Under the pieces are notes generated by a model that had not been told where the DNA came from, ran no database searches, and was given only the letters and a program-made list of their open reading frames with translations. From contig JBCAML010000019.1 in the NCBI GenBank assembly GCA_038503075.1, positions 558,001 through 622,000 on the forward strand: a DNA stretch of 64,000 nucleotides, given 5' to 3'. The stretch is from Gyromitra esculenta (taxonomy: Eukaryota > Ascomycota > Pezizomycetes > Pezizales > Discinaceae). Positions 18,711 to 30,000 of this stretch are shown here, piece by piece (within the stretch, counting starts at the first letter, position 1; every line of letters begins with the position of its first letter). The position numbers and the translations under genes were made by a program.

Positions 18711-19133
18711 TTTCACGGATTGATAATCGGGTATAGGGTTAGGTGTTGACTTGTCGGTTGTTATGGTTGAGGGGTTGCGGTGAAAAAGGATAATGTTATT
18801 GTATTTCGGTTCTTTTCGGGTATTGGTTTTCTCGTGGCAAAAGCGGGGTATTTAAGGATGGGTTTTGTGTCGTTGTATTCTCTTCTTCTTCTTCTTTTCT
18901 TAAGCAACGTTCTTACTTTACTTCTACTGTATTGTTTTAATACTACCCCGGTTCTGCCTTAGAACTCTCGCGGTCGCTGTCGCTGTGAACACTCCCATAC
19001 TTAACTCGCCTTGAGTTAGACCTCCGTAGGACCTGTAGAAACATCGTGACTCTTGTCGCTTGACCTCTTGCTTAAGTAGCACTGCTCACCTTCAGGGATA
19101 CTGAAGGGCTTAATGAGAGATCAAACCGTGAGA
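18711..19133 (+). repeat. Solo LTR-A in Gyp-3 integrase
   Basis: TTTCACGG...CCGTGAGA with flanks tcata and ccata (4 of 5 bases equal). It carries the TATTTAAG TATA box and the U5 hairpin. Confidence 0.85.
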
Positions 19134-19153
19134 CCATAGTATTTCAGGGTATC

Positions 19154-19573
19154 TCTCACGGTTCGATCCCAGTCTAAGCCCTTCTGTATCCCAGAAGGTG
19201 AGCAGAGCTACTTAAACGAGAATCGTTGCGATAAGAGTGGCGAAGTTTTCTACAGGTCCTACGTGGGTCTAACTCCAGGCGAGTTAAGTGTGAGAATGTT
19301 TACAGCGACAGCGACCGCGAGGATTCTGAAGTAGAATCAAGATAGTATTAAAACAATACAGTAGAAGTAAAGTGAGAACGTTGCTTAGGAGAAGAGAAGA
19401 AAAGAACTACAAAACAATGAAACCATCCTCCTTATATACCCTGCTTTTCCTATCCAAAATTCATAACCGAACATAACCGAAAAACAAAGACTTTGTTATC
19501 AAAAGAGAACCCATAACCCACAAACATTACTTCTAACCGAAACCTAACCCATTATCCTTCTTCATCCGTGAAA
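19154..19573 (-). repeat. Solo LTR-A in Gyp-3 integrase, opposite orientation
   Basis: 420 bp with the exact duplication gtatc (19149-19153, 19574-19578). Its U5 stem is CTTCTG/CAGAAG instead of the usual CTTCAG/CTGAAG, a compensatory pair change. It sits 20 bp from the previous LTR. Confidence 0.9.
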
Positions 19574-21966
19574 GTATCAAGTGTCACATCTTTGACAGAC
19601 GGTCAACGACAACCATGATTGCATTGAGGCCTTTTGAATCTGGGAGGCCTGCGATGAAATACATGGATATCTCTTGCCAGGGGCGATTAGGAATAGGTAA
19701 AGGTCAGAGAATACCTTGGGTACGTTGGGTAACTGGCTTTGCTTTCTGACACGTGTGGCAATTACGCACATAACAACCAATTGATTCTCTCATCTTTGGC
19801 CAATAAAAACTTGTGGCTAGAAGCACAAAGGTTTTATCTCTTCCTGGGTGGCCGGCAGCTGGGGTGTCATGGTGTCTCTGGATAAGTTCCAAGCGAAGGG
19901 GGTCAAAGTCAGGAACATAGATACATCCTCGATAGTATAGTCGCCTATTTGCCTGGGTGCACTCACTAAGGGTTATTTTCTTGGATTGTTGTTCCTTATT
20001 CTTCAGTGCACAAAGTATCTTTTCCGGAAACGTGTCAGCTATATACCCTTCTCTGAATAGTTTTTCTAGGGGGATGTCCAGTTCAGCAGCTTCATTTGAC
20101 AAAGAAGCCGACAACAAACTTAGCTTAGGATCCACGTTTTCTTTCTTTAGCACCACCTGACTCTGGTGTGCCAATCGTTCATCCCCTTCCTTGAGGAGGT
20201 CTCCTGATCTCCTGGTCAAAGCATCCGACTTTCCTCCTTCATTTTCCGGTCGATATGTAATAACGAAATCGAACTGAGAGAGATACTCGGCCCATCTTGC
20301 TTGACGGCAGTTGAGTTGTTTGGTACTCATGAAATATTCAAGGTTCTTGTGATTGCTGATGACATCGATAGGGTGTTTAGAGCCTTCCAGCTTTGGGCGC
20401 CATTCTTCAAACACACGGATAATGGTGTGTAGTTCCTTATCGTAGATCTCATAGTTGCATTCTGCGGGTGAATGTTTCTAAGAGAAGAAGGCTACTAGAT
20501 GAAACACTCTGGCATCATCATATTGGGACAGGACACCTCCACTTACGAAATCTGAGATGTCAGTTTCCACAATGATCTTTTAGTCAGGATCAAAGTGGAT
20601 GAGAATTGGGGCGGTAGTGAAGGCGTACTTCAAGTTCTCAAAGGTAATGTCTGCTTCAACAGCCCATTCTATGTTAATTCCTTTTTTGTGAGAGCTGTGA
20701 GGGGTTGAGTGAGTTTAGAGAATCCCAAGATGAATCGGCAATAAAAATTAGCAAATCCTAAAAAGGCCTGGACATCCTTGACACTTTTAGGTGTACCCCA
20801 TTCCCGGATGGCCTTGAGTTTCTCTTCATCCATCTTAATGCCGTCAGGGGTGAGGATGAGGCCTTGGTACTTTGTAGTTTGTACCTCGAATTCACACTTT
20901 TCTGGTTTTGGCAGGATGTTGTTATCTTTTAGCATTTGAAGGACCTTTCGCGCTTGTTGTTGGTGTTTGGCAAAGGTATTGCTATAGATCAGGATATAGT
21001 CGAGGTAGGCCATACAGAAGATGTCTAGATATTTAGTGAGGCAATCATTAAGGAAGCATTGGAAGGTTCCGGGGGCATTGGTTAGACCGAAGGGCATGAC
21101 TTGGTATTCATAGAGGCCGTAGTGGGTGAGGAAGGCAGTTTTCCATTCATCCCTCTCAGCAATCCAAACTTGATGATACCCATCACGGAGGTCTAACTTG
21201 GTATACCATTGGGCCTTTGCTAACCGGTCAATAGTTTCTCTAATGTGAGGAGAGGTGTAGCGGTCCTTGACGGTGATGATGTTTAAGCCTCGATAGTCAA
21301 AGCATAGTTGCAGGGAGTCGTCAGCTTTTTTGGCGAAGAGGACAGGGGATCCGAAGGGGCAAGTACTCACACGGATGAATCCTTTCTCCAGGTTGTCTTC
21401 AAAATACTTTTTTAGGACAATTAACTCTTCTCGGGACATTTCATAAAGGGGTCCAAAGGGAGCATCTTTTCCCTCCTGCAGTTGTATTTTGTGGTTGTAG
21501 GATCGGTGGGGTGGTAAGCCTTGTTCTTTCTTCTTATTGAACATATCTAAGAAGTCATGGTACTCAGCAGGAATCCTTGCTTTCCATTCTTCCTTGGTGG
21601 TCTTCTCTTCTAGGATTTTGTTAATTTCATAGAGACATGGCATAGGCTTGTGAGGAACATTTCCTGGTGAGGGTTCTGAAGCTGGCGGCATTAATGAAAG
21701 ACAAATTTAACCTAGGAGGAGTAGAGATAGAGCGAGTGGACACGATGGGGGGGTGAGGGGCACAGTGAGTGGTGCAGAGTTTAGAATTAAACTCAATGCA
21801 TTTGTCGGCAAAATGTAGGTGGACATCATGGTGATTCATCCATGGAATTCCTAATACGAAGGGGTAATGACCGAGTTGGGTTACAAAGCAGGGGGCTTGT
21901 TCATGGTGGTCTTGGATAGACAAGTCGAGGTTGGCTATATGGGTAATGGCTACTGAGGGAATAGTC
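19574..21966 (-). pseudogene. Gyp-3 pol: protease (part), reverse transcriptase, RNase H, integrase N-part
   Basis: Reading leftward: the C-terminal half of the protease region, then reverse transcriptase with KLDLRDGYHQVWI, the FGLTNAPGTF block and AYLDYILIYSN. The catalytic YLDD has become YLDY. RNase H follows with a stop in its middle (ECNYEIYDKELHTII). The integrase has an HHCC zinc domain (RHHDTPAAGHPGRDKT and CHTCQKA) and the start of the DDE core (VVVDRLSKM). Frames break near 21,690 and 20,480. It is an inactive relative of Gyp-2. Confidence 0.85.
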
Positions 21967-22274
21967 ATCAGCAAAAAAAAAGAATGGCGCCCTGTACGCC
22001 CACTGCAGTGGGCGCCTGGGGTGCACGGGGCGGAATATAGCCCTCCCTTGGGTACTTTTTCTTCCCCTTTTGTCTGGGAGCAGGGCTCTAGCAGGTCGGC
22101 TCCGCTGGGCGAGGCCATGGAGAGGACGATCTCCCTGGAGATTCTGTGCGGGCTATTGAGATATGGACGGCGCTTGGTTCCTGGCCTGGAGCTCACTCCC
22201 ACACTTTTTGGCTCACATTGGTATTGGTCTATTGATCTATATAATGCTCATTCTATATACATATATCTACGACT

Positions 22275-22510
22275 ATGGGGGCAGGTGGGAAGCTGGGGCG
22301 GAAGTGGGCATGGAAGCGGGCGCCAAAGTGGGTTCTGAAGCAGGCAAAAAGCAGACCCAAAGCAGGCAGGAAGCAGGCCCCTAAGCGAGCTGGTAAGCCA
22401 GTAAACAGGTAGGAAAGCGGGGAGTAAACAGATCCCAAAGCGAGCTGGATAGCTTTCAGGAAAGCAGGCAGGAAAGTGGGCAGGAAAGCAGGCATAGAAA
22501 CAGGCGGATC
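22275..22510. repeat. Degenerate minisatellite inside element beta
   Basis: About 20 imperfect 8-12 bp units of the type GGAAGCGGGC / AAGCAGGC in head-to-tail order. It encodes nothing convincing on either strand. Confidence 0.7.
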
Positions 22511-23071
22511 CTAATAGGGGTGGGGTCAAAAGCCCAAAGTCTTTGGGTACTAGAAAACACACAATGTTGGCACTATTCGCCTATGGAGAGGAAGGGGTGG
22601 AGAATGGAGAGAATGGGTAGTGGGGACGGTGTTGATATGGAGAAAGGAGGACGGGTGGAGTGGAATAGGGGGAGATTGCGGTGTCGTCGGGGCAACGCCG
22701 CCAAGCGAGGTCAGGTCACCCCTGCGCAAGTGGGGTGACCGTGGGTTAGGGTTCAAACTTGACTGCTCTTGCGAGAATTCTCTATGTCCCTAGGGTCAGG
22801 GTTTCGACTTAGCATTTTTCGCGAAGTCAAAATTTTTTTTAATTTTTTTTCTGCAAGTCCCCAAGGATAGGGTTGCGCAAGGCACCGGGTGAAAGCTGTG
22901 GGAAAAAGGGTTTCTAGGCATGCGATCAGGGAAGCGAGGCTCTGGGCGGGAGGGTCAAAAGCGCAGCCTGCAGGCAACCTCCAAGCGGCCGGTGTGTGGA
23001 TGGGGGGAGCTCCTAGACACCGTGGGCGACATGGAACTCATTGGGCGGAATGTAGCCCTCCCAAGCGTCAA

Positions 23072-23799
23072 TGTAAGACCGTTACTTCTTACTGCACAGG
23101 AAATCTCTAAGAAGCTTTAGATAACAATCTAGACACTATAACCTGCCCGGTTGCTATCCACAACACAATACACAGGTGCAAGTCCTAACTGCTTCTTATG
23201 AACTGCTAAAAGATAACTGTAGGGTTCAAAGTAGGGTTCGAGCAAAGTTCCGTGAAGAACTTCCAATAGTAAGGTTTAATAACTAACGCTGAGGGGCTTA
23301 GGCCTTGCTAAGCGAGATAAAAGTAATTCACAAGTAAAAGAGTAAATTGCACGGAAGTGATTTTTGCTAGAAACAATATAATATTGATAAGGCCCATTCT
23401 TTGTCGCTAATGATCAGGAAGAAGACCCTTCTCAACAGTAGAACACTGGACTACTTATAGTAGTCAAGCGTTAAATACAAAGGCTATGTAATAACGTGAA
23501 CTAACATGGAGAAATCCAATAGACCCTGAATGCTTTCCTTCACTCCTACCCCTCTCATTATCGTATGGCGTGATAGTTGGAATTAACCGGCAACGCAATG
23601 TATAAGTGAATCGAGGAAGTGTCGATCAAAAGAGTCGGCCATTGATGACACAAGGAAACCAAACATCCAATCCGAATCTTATTAATAATCAACCAAGATT
23701 CATAATAACCGACATGGTCGGGGATTGAATGCTAGTCCATATATGTACATCGTAAGCGAACTCAAGTCGTTACCAACTAAGCTACCAATATGTATAACA
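23072..23799 (-). repeat. Solo LTR-C (728 bp) in element beta
   Basis: TG...CA ended LTR: plus strand TGTAAGACCG to ATGTATAACA. Flanks gtcaa and ctcaa match 4 of 5. On the minus strand its 5' end carries an A-box-like TAGCTTAGTTGG (23784-23773) and a weakened B box (23730-23722). It is related to the copies at 24,308, 28,491 and 57,984. Confidence 0.82.
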
Positions 23800-23836
23800 C
23801 TCAACCGGTGTCCAGGTGCATTTTTTTTTTGCTGAT

Positions 23837-24135
23837 GGGGTGGTCATCGATTACCTTGAGTTGTCTGGGGTTTTTAAGGGGAAGAAGTCGTAGGGAATGG
23901 TGACTCACAAATTCCTTATCGATGAAAGTGAAGCACGAGACTCCAGTGTCTAGAGGTGGGTGGGTTTAGATTATTTTATTGCTATGGGAGATATTACACA
24001 AAATAACAAAATGATCTCTATCCAATTGATCCTCCACGCACATATCCGACACTGAAAACCCCGAAATGGAAAACACAAACAAGGGCAAGGAAAAAGGAAC
24101 CGAAGCAGGGTTACTGGGCGACTTCGGTTGAACTA
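23837..24135 (-). pseudogene. Gyp-3 pol N-terminal part (protease start)
   Basis: Continuation of Gyp-3 pol on the other side of element beta, homologous to Gyp-2 at about 2,890-3,184. The protease region is recognisable (FTDKEF-like and DTG-equivalent segment), but stops and small indels are present. Confidence 0.75.
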
Positions 24136-24142
24136 GTTTAAA
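24098..24142 (-). promoter_or_regulatory. -1 ribosomal frameshift signal, Gyp-3 gag/pol
   Basis: TTTAAAC at 24142-24136, TAG stop, 6-base spacer, then stem AACCGAAG (24129-24122) with CTTCGGTT (24105-24098) around a 16-base loop. The stem sequence differs from both other copies, with pairing intact. Confidence 0.85.
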
Positions 24143-24307
24143 GTCTCGTCAGAAGCGCCTGGTGCCTCAAGGGCAAAAAACTGTGGAGGTAGTGGGGGAG
24201 GATGAAGTTGGAGAGCAGAGGGGGCAGGAGGAATGGAAACATTGGAGAGATGGGTGAGTGCTCCCCTCATGGCGGGTTTTTTGGAGTGGAGGGGCAGTTG
24301 ACGTAGG
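24133..24307 (-). pseudogene. Gyp-3 gag, C-terminal fragment
   Basis: Matches the last 55-60 codons of the Gyp-2 Gag after the zinc knuckle, up to its TAG stop. It is cut at 24,307/24,308 by an LTR-C copy; the remainder of gag is not next to it. Confidence 0.75.
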
Positions 24308-25257
24308 TGTTATACCTGTACCTTTTGAAGGAGTGCTTGGCCCTGGAGTTACCCTATCTTCGGAGTTACCCTACTTTAGCACCTTCCGGATTGGGACTGG
24401 AGTTTGTTACCCTGCCTCCAATCTTTCCAGTAAGTATAGTATTTGGAGAAGGGGGGACAGCACCAGAAAAGACCTGTCCCAGAGGGCAAAAGTAACCCCT
24501 AGGCCGTCAAGCAAAACCGTCCGGCGGAATGGGACCCGGAGGGTATGTAGGGGAAGTGTCTGGCTTCGCTGTGGTTCAAACGGATTGCGAATTGGACCAA
24601 AACTGGCGGAGTTACAGACCGACAAAGATAAGGGAACGCAATGCTACACAACGATTCGGATAGGCGAAATGATCGTCTCGGAGAGACGAAAGCAATGAAG
24701 ACGAATACGTAACTCCCGTGTTACTGACATGCATACTGCTCGGAGAATCACGGATCAGGGCCAGGGAACTCAATGGGGTATTGGGTATGGAGATAAGGCG
24801 AAGTGGTTTCATGTTGTTATAATAGTTAGCGCCTCTACACCACACTACACCCAAACATAGTAGAGAGGAGGCATTATAAATACCCTCTCAGTGGATGTAA
24901 ACTCTGAGTCGGATCATTAGCGACGAAGAACGAGCCTTATCAATATTATATTGTTTCTAGCAAAAATCACTTCCGTGCAATTTACTCTTTTACTTGTGAA
25001 TTACTTTTATCTCGCTTAGCAAGGCCTTGGCCCTTCAGCGTTAGTTATTAAAAACTTTACTATTGGAAGTTCTTCACGGAACTTTGCTCGAACCCTACTT
25101 TGAACTCTACGGTTATCTTTTAGCAGTTCATAAAAAGCAGTTAGGACTTGCGCCTGTGTATTGTGTTGTGGATAGCAACTGGGCAGGTTATAGTGTCTAG
25201 ATTGTTATCTAAAGCTTCTTGGAGATTTCCTGTGCGGTAAGAAGTACCGGTCTTACA
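24308..25257 (+). repeat. LTR-C variant (950 bp), plus orientation
   Basis: Starts TGTTATACC and ends GGTCTTACA. A TATA box TATAAATA lies at about 24,877, giving the transcription direction. It shares the 3' 380 bp with the other LTR-C copies, while its U3 differs and lacks the tRNA-like part. The flanks gtagg and gcttc do not match, so one side was rearranged. Confidence 0.75.
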
Positions 25258-25706
25258 GCTTCCTGAGGGAGTCCTGGGGTGCTGATGTGGATGAGGAAGG
25301 AAGAGTTCAGGGGTTGGAGCAAAGGAAGGCGTCACTAAATGCTTTAAGTCCCGTGGGTTAGGGGTCTTGAGCGAGGGAATCCCTCCTCGTCGTGTGGGTT
25401 AGGGCTCTCTAGCGAGAGATACCTTCTAAATTTTCTCTAAGTCCTGTGGGTTAGGGTTCACCTAAGGCTTTTTACACTCCTGGAGAACGGTGGATGAGAG
25501 GCTTCCTCTGGGAGGGAAATGCTTCTGCAGAGAGGTTCCATATTCTCCTGGAGGATAAAGCTTTTGCAGAGAGGTACCAAATTCTCCGGGAGGAGAGGTT
25601 TGCACTCCTGCTTCTCCAGGAGCTCTAGGAGCCCAGGGAGGTCAAGGAGGAAAACGTCTTCTGGGGAGACATGCCTGATCTCCAGGAGGCATAATATTTT
25701 TTGCTG
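25258..25706. mobile_element. TIR element gamma, one arm only
   Basis: Arm ending CTCCAGGAGGCATAATATTT then TTTTGCTGAT at about 25,705, homologous to the right arm of the full copy at 56,715-57,983. It contains three copies of GTGGGTTAGGG (about 25,361, 25,399, 25,447). The opposite arm is missing; an LTR-C end stands in its place. Confidence 0.65.
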
Positions 25707-26043
25707 ATGTACTAACACGTTAAAAGAGTGAGAAGTTTCTACAATTTCTATGAGGGGTCTAACTCAAGGCAAGTTAGGTGCAGCGTGATGAAGACAGCAA
25801 CAGCGTGGATTCTGAGTTTGAATCGAGGTGGTATTAAAACAATACAGTAGAAGTTAAACGAGAACGTTGCTTAAGGAAAGAAAGAAGAAGACGACAAAAA
25901 TGATGAAAACCCATCACTTAAATACCCTGCTTTCCTTCTGATGGCCCCTACCAGAAAACAACCGAACAACAATAACATTATGAAACCACCGATAACCCAA
26001 CCATTAACCCAACCCTAACCCATTACCTAGTCTTATCTGTGAA
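25707..26043 (-). repeat. LTR-A lacking its U5 end
   Basis: U3-R part of LTR-A ending ctgtgaaaa. It is cut on the left by the gamma terminus, so the U5 hairpin and CCGTGAGA end are missing. Confidence 0.75.
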
Positions 26044-26075
26044 AACTCCAGGAGGAGATAATTATTTTTACTGAT
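26044..26075. repeat. Isolated terminus of element gamma
   Basis: About 30 bp, ctccaggaggagataattat followed by ttttactgat, the same terminus as at 25,680-25,706. It stands alone between LTR-A and the gag of element D. Confidence 0.55.
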
Positions 26076-26176
26076 GAGGACAGAGTGGTGGATTTGTTCA
26101 AGGACGGCTCCCTCGTGAAGGTTGATAGCATACAATATCATGTTAATGTTGCTGGAGAAACGGTTGACATTGAGAG

Positions 26177-26589
26177 TTTCACGGATTGAATCTGGTAATG
26201 GGTTAGGTTTCTGTTAACGGTTGTGAGAAGTAATGGGTTTTCGTATAATGTCTTTGTTGTTCAGCTGTTTTTCGGTTAAGGGTTATTAGCTAAAAAAGAG
26301 GGGTATTTAAGCGATGTATTTCGATTGCTTTTGTTGTTTTCTTTTTCTTTCCTTAAGCAACGTTCTCGTTTCACTTCTATTGTATTCGTTATAATCTCAT
26401 CTCGGTTCTACCTCAGAACCCTCGTTGTCGCTGTCCTTGCTGATACAGTTAACTCGCCTTGAGTTAGACCCCATCGTAGAACTTGTAAAAACCTTGCACT
26501 TCCCGAACATATCAGTACCTCGCTTAAGTAGCACTGCTTACCTTCAGGGATACTGAAGGGCTTAACGAGGGACTGAGCCGTGAGGGACA
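26177..26589 (+). repeat. Solo LTR-A in gag D
   Basis: Flanked by gagag (26172-26176 and 26590-26594). The 3' end carries four extra bases after CCGTGAGG. It has a TATTTAAG TATA box and the U5 hairpin. Confidence 0.87.
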
Positions 26590-26737
26590 GAGAGTTTTGA
26601 TCAGAGTTGCAAGACGAAGCTGGGGAGCTTATCTCTAGACCCGTTGAATTTATCTGGGTCTGGCATTTTGTCTTCTCGACCTCCTTGGTTGTGGGATGGT
26701 GAGGGGGAAAGGGAGGGAACTGGTGGAGGTGGGGGAC

Positions 26738-27148
26738 TCTCACGGTTCAGTCCCTCGTTAAGCCCTTCAGTATCCCTGAAGGTGAGCAGTGCTACTTAAG
26801 CGAGGTACCAACACGTTCGAGGAGTGCAATGTTTCTACAAGTTCTACAAGGGATTTATCTCAAGGCGAGATAAGTGCAGCGAAGTGGGCAGCGACAGCGA
26901 GGGTTCTGAGGGAGAACCGAGATAGTATTCCAATAGTTCACAAGAGAAGGTAAACGAGAACGTTGCTTAAAGAGAAAAGAGAAGAAGAATAAAACACAAA
27001 CAAAATCCACCATTTAAATATCCTGCGTTGCCTAGCAAACCCAATAACCGATGACAACCGAAATACAATAACATTATACAACAACCCAAAATCCATAACA
27101 ACGATCGAACCGAAACCTAATCCTGTACCCAATCCTTAATCCGTGAAA
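26738..27148 (-). repeat. Solo LTR-A in gag D
   Basis: 411 bp, exact duplication gggac (26733-26737, 27149-27153). Confidence 0.92.
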
Positions 27149-27576
27149 GGGACGGTTGCCACAAAGGCAAGTGATCTCTGTGTTTGCTTCCACAAGCTGA
27201 CTCTGGGAGATATTGAACCGAGTGGTAATATTGTCTCGCTCTTGAGTGAGTTCATCGTTTTGAATGTCGGCAGCTGTAAGATGGTTTCATGGATGGTTGT
27301 TCTGTTAGTTGGTTATTTATATGATTACTATGTTTCGTTACTGTTCTTTGTGTTTCCCTTGGTTTCGGTTGCAATGAGTCATGCGTTTGTTATCAAAGGG
27401 TTGGATTGTTGGTATATAAGCAAAGAGCTTCTCCCTCTTGTTGTACTTTTCCTTCTCTTCTCTTTAAGCAACGTCTTCTATTGTCACTCTCCTTGTATCC
27501 TACAATACGAGCCTGGACTCCAGTAGTCCATCCTCACCACCGTGAATTGGATAACATCCAAATCCCGTGACTACAT

Positions 27577-28406
27577 TCTCACAGTTCAACACCTTTGTTA
27601 AGCCCTCCAGTATCCCTGAAGGTGAGCGGTGCTACTTAAGTGAGGTGTCAACACATTTGAATAGTGCGATGTTTCTACAGGTTCTACAAGGGGTCTATCT
27701 CAAGGCAAGATAAGTGCAGTGAGGTAAACTTTCACGGATTAAGGATTAGATTTAGGGTTAGGTTTTGGTTTAATGGTTGTTATGGATTTTGGGTTGTTGC
27801 ATGAATGCTATTGTATTTCGGTTGTTATCGGTTATCAGGTTTTGTTGGGAAAAGCGGGGTATTTAAGTGATGGATGTTGTTCGCTTTTTGTCTTTTTCTT
27901 CTTTTTTCTTTAAGCAACGTTTTCATTTACCTTCTACTGTAATCGTTGGAATACTATCTCGGTTCTACCACAGAACCTTCGCTGTCGCTGGTTACTTCGC
28001 CGCACTTATCTCGCCTTGAGATAGCCCTTCTGTCGTACTTGTAGAAACGCCGCGCACTTTGAACGTGTTGTTTACCTCGCTTAAGTAGCACTGCTCACCT
28101 TCAGGGATACTGAAGGGCTTAACGAGGAACTCAACCGTGAGATAAACAGTGACAGCGAGGGTTCTGAGGTAGAACCAAGATAGTATTTTAAACAAAGACC
28201 GAAGAAGGTAAACAAGAACGTTGCTTAAGGAAAGAAGAAGAAGAAGATACACAACTACCCAATTCCCACACTTAAATACCCTGCTTCTAACACCTCATGA
28301 CTTCTAACCGAGCCTGAACCGAACAACAAAGACATTATACGAAATCCCATAACCCATTATAACTATTAACCGAAACCTAACCCATCACCCGAACCTATCT
28401 GTGAAA
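27577..28406 (-). repeat. Solo LTR-A nested in LTR-B
   Basis: Flanked by tacat (27572-27576, 28407-28411). It contains another LTR-A at 27,730-28,142. Confidence 0.9.
27730..28142 (+). repeat. Solo LTR-A nested in LTR-A
   Basis: 413 bp with the exact duplication taaac (27725-27729, 28143-28147). It is the third level of nesting, opposite in orientation to its host. Confidence 0.93.
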
Positions 28407-28490
28407 TACATCAACGTAGTCCCTTTGCCAGAGACGCCTTGACTCTTCATAGACGCAGAGCCTGTGGAATCTTCGCTCAAACTCTTGTCG

Positions 28491-29826
28491 TGTAAGACCG
28501 GTACTTCTTACCGCACAGGAAATCTCCAAGAAGCTTTAGATAACAATCTAGACGCTATAACCTGCCCGGTTGCTATCCGCAACACAATACACAGGCGCAA
28601 GTCCTAACTGCTTCTTATGAACCGCTAAAAGATAACCGTAGGGTTCAAAGTAGGGATCGAGCAAAGTTCCGTGAAGAACTTCCAATAGTAAGGTTTTAAT
28701 AACTAACGCTGAAGGGTCCTTGGCCCTATGTGTAGTTTGAATATCGCTTGCTTTGCTTGTTGGGTATCGTGTTCGTTCGAATATACTCTTCGTCTAACCA
28801 ATCTGGAAGGACGAGGTCTGTTGTGGACGCGTCGTGACTTTGAGGTTCGTGTCGCGTGAAGCAACAACAAAGTCTCTTGAAGAAATAAAGCGATTCTTTC
28901 GTGAAGAAAGTATTACTTGAAGATGAAACGAACGCAGGACCTCGAGAGTATGAATAAAAGTCGTATACCGCTGCCTATACAATATAATATTGATAAGCGC
29001 TCGTTCTTCGTCGCGATGATCGTAAGACTTCTCAACTGATGAACACTGACTACTTATAGTAGTCGGCGTCGAATACAAAGCGCTATGTAATAACATGAAC
29101 TAACATGAAAAAATCCCATGACTGAACGCTTTCGCTTCCTACCCTCTCATTATCGTATGGCGTGATTGTCGGAATTAACCGGCAACGCAACGTATAAGCG
29201 AATCGGGGAAGTGTCGATCGAAAGAGTCGGCCATTGATGACACAAGGAAACCAAACATCCAATCCGAATCTTATTAATAATTTTCATGGATTGACTTAGG
29301 GAAGGAGTTGTGGTTCGGATGGTTGGATAATTCCTTTGTTGTTCGGTTATGTTCCAGGCTAGTGTAATAATGTCTTTGTGTTTCGGTTGTTGTCGGGTGT
29401 TGTTGGTGCTACTGAAAAGCGGGGTATTTAAGGAAGGATTTTGGTTGCCTTTGTTTCTCTTCTTCTTCTTTCCTTAAGCAACGTTCTCGTTACCTTCTGC
29501 TGTAAAGTCGTTGAAATACTATCTCGATTCTATCTCAGAATCGTCGCTGTCGCTGTCTCCCTCGCCGCACTTATCTCGCCTTGAGATAAAGATATCCTCG
29601 TAGAACTTGTAGAACACGCCGCACTCTTCAAAACGTGTTGTCACCTCGCTTAAGTAGCACTGCTCACCTTCAGGGATACTGAAGGGCTTAGACCGAGGTA
29701 CAACCGTGAGAATAATCAACCAAGATTAATAATAACCGACATGGTCAGGGATTGAACGCTAGTCCATATGTGTGCATCGTAAGCGAACTCAAGTCGTAAC
29801 CAACTAAGCTACCAATAGGTATAACA
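28491..29826 (-). repeat. Solo LTR-C nested in LTR-B
   Basis: TGTAAGACCG...TATAACA with exact duplication tgtcg (28486-28490, 29827-29831). It is about 900 bp without the inner LTR-A and differs from the 728-bp copy by a distinct middle segment. On the minus strand near its 5' end are A box TAGCTTAGTTGG (29811-29800) and B box GTTCAATCC (29757-29749), 42 bases apart. Confidence 0.88.
29282..29711 (+). repeat. Solo LTR-A nested in LTR-C
   Basis: 430 bp, exact duplication ataat (29277-29281, 29712-29716). Third nesting level. Confidence 0.92.
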
Positions 29827-30000
29827 TGTCGCTTGTTATCGTTCATGTAGCACTGATCACCTTTGGGGATACCAAAGGGCTTGACGAAACCTCGCTCCTT
29901 GAGAGATGGTCTCTCTGCTGGAAGTAGTGGGTGTGCAGTTCATTGAAGGCGGCTTTGGGGTCAACAGTCGATGTATTTTGGTAATGCTTGAAGGAAGGAA

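Larger units (their letters stand above)
21967..23836. mobile_element. TIR element beta (1.14 kb without its nested LTR)
   Basis: Ends ATCAGCAAAAAAAAA and, reversed, ATCAGCAAAAAAAAAATGCA. Flanks ggaatagtc and ggggtggtc match at 6 of 9 bases, all differences being A/G, which suggests a decayed 9-bp target duplication as in Mutator-like elements. Both halves carry the direct motif CGGAATrTAGCCCTCCC. The interior has a minisatellite and the motif gtgggttagggtt. There is no transposase. It interrupts the Gyp-3 protease. Confidence 0.65.
27285..29904 (+). repeat. Solo LTR-B in gag D, carrying nested LTRs
   Basis: TTTCATGG at 27285 and CTTGAGA at 29904, flanked by gatgg (27280-27284, 29905-29909). 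Its own bases are 27285-27576, 28412-28490 and 29832-29904; the rest is nested LTR-A and LTR-C. Its U5 stem is CCTTTGG/CCAAAGG, a different but still paired version. Confidence 0.88.

Noticed and set aside
22275..22510. CRISPR-like or coding repeat
   Set aside because: Units are degenerate, 8-12 bp and without spacers, in a eukaryotic genome; a simple minisatellite.
23715..23799. Genuine tRNA gene at the end of LTR-C
   Set aside because: A-box match is good, but no full cloverleaf with paired acceptor stem can be drawn by eye, and the sequence lies inside LTR ends with a target duplication.
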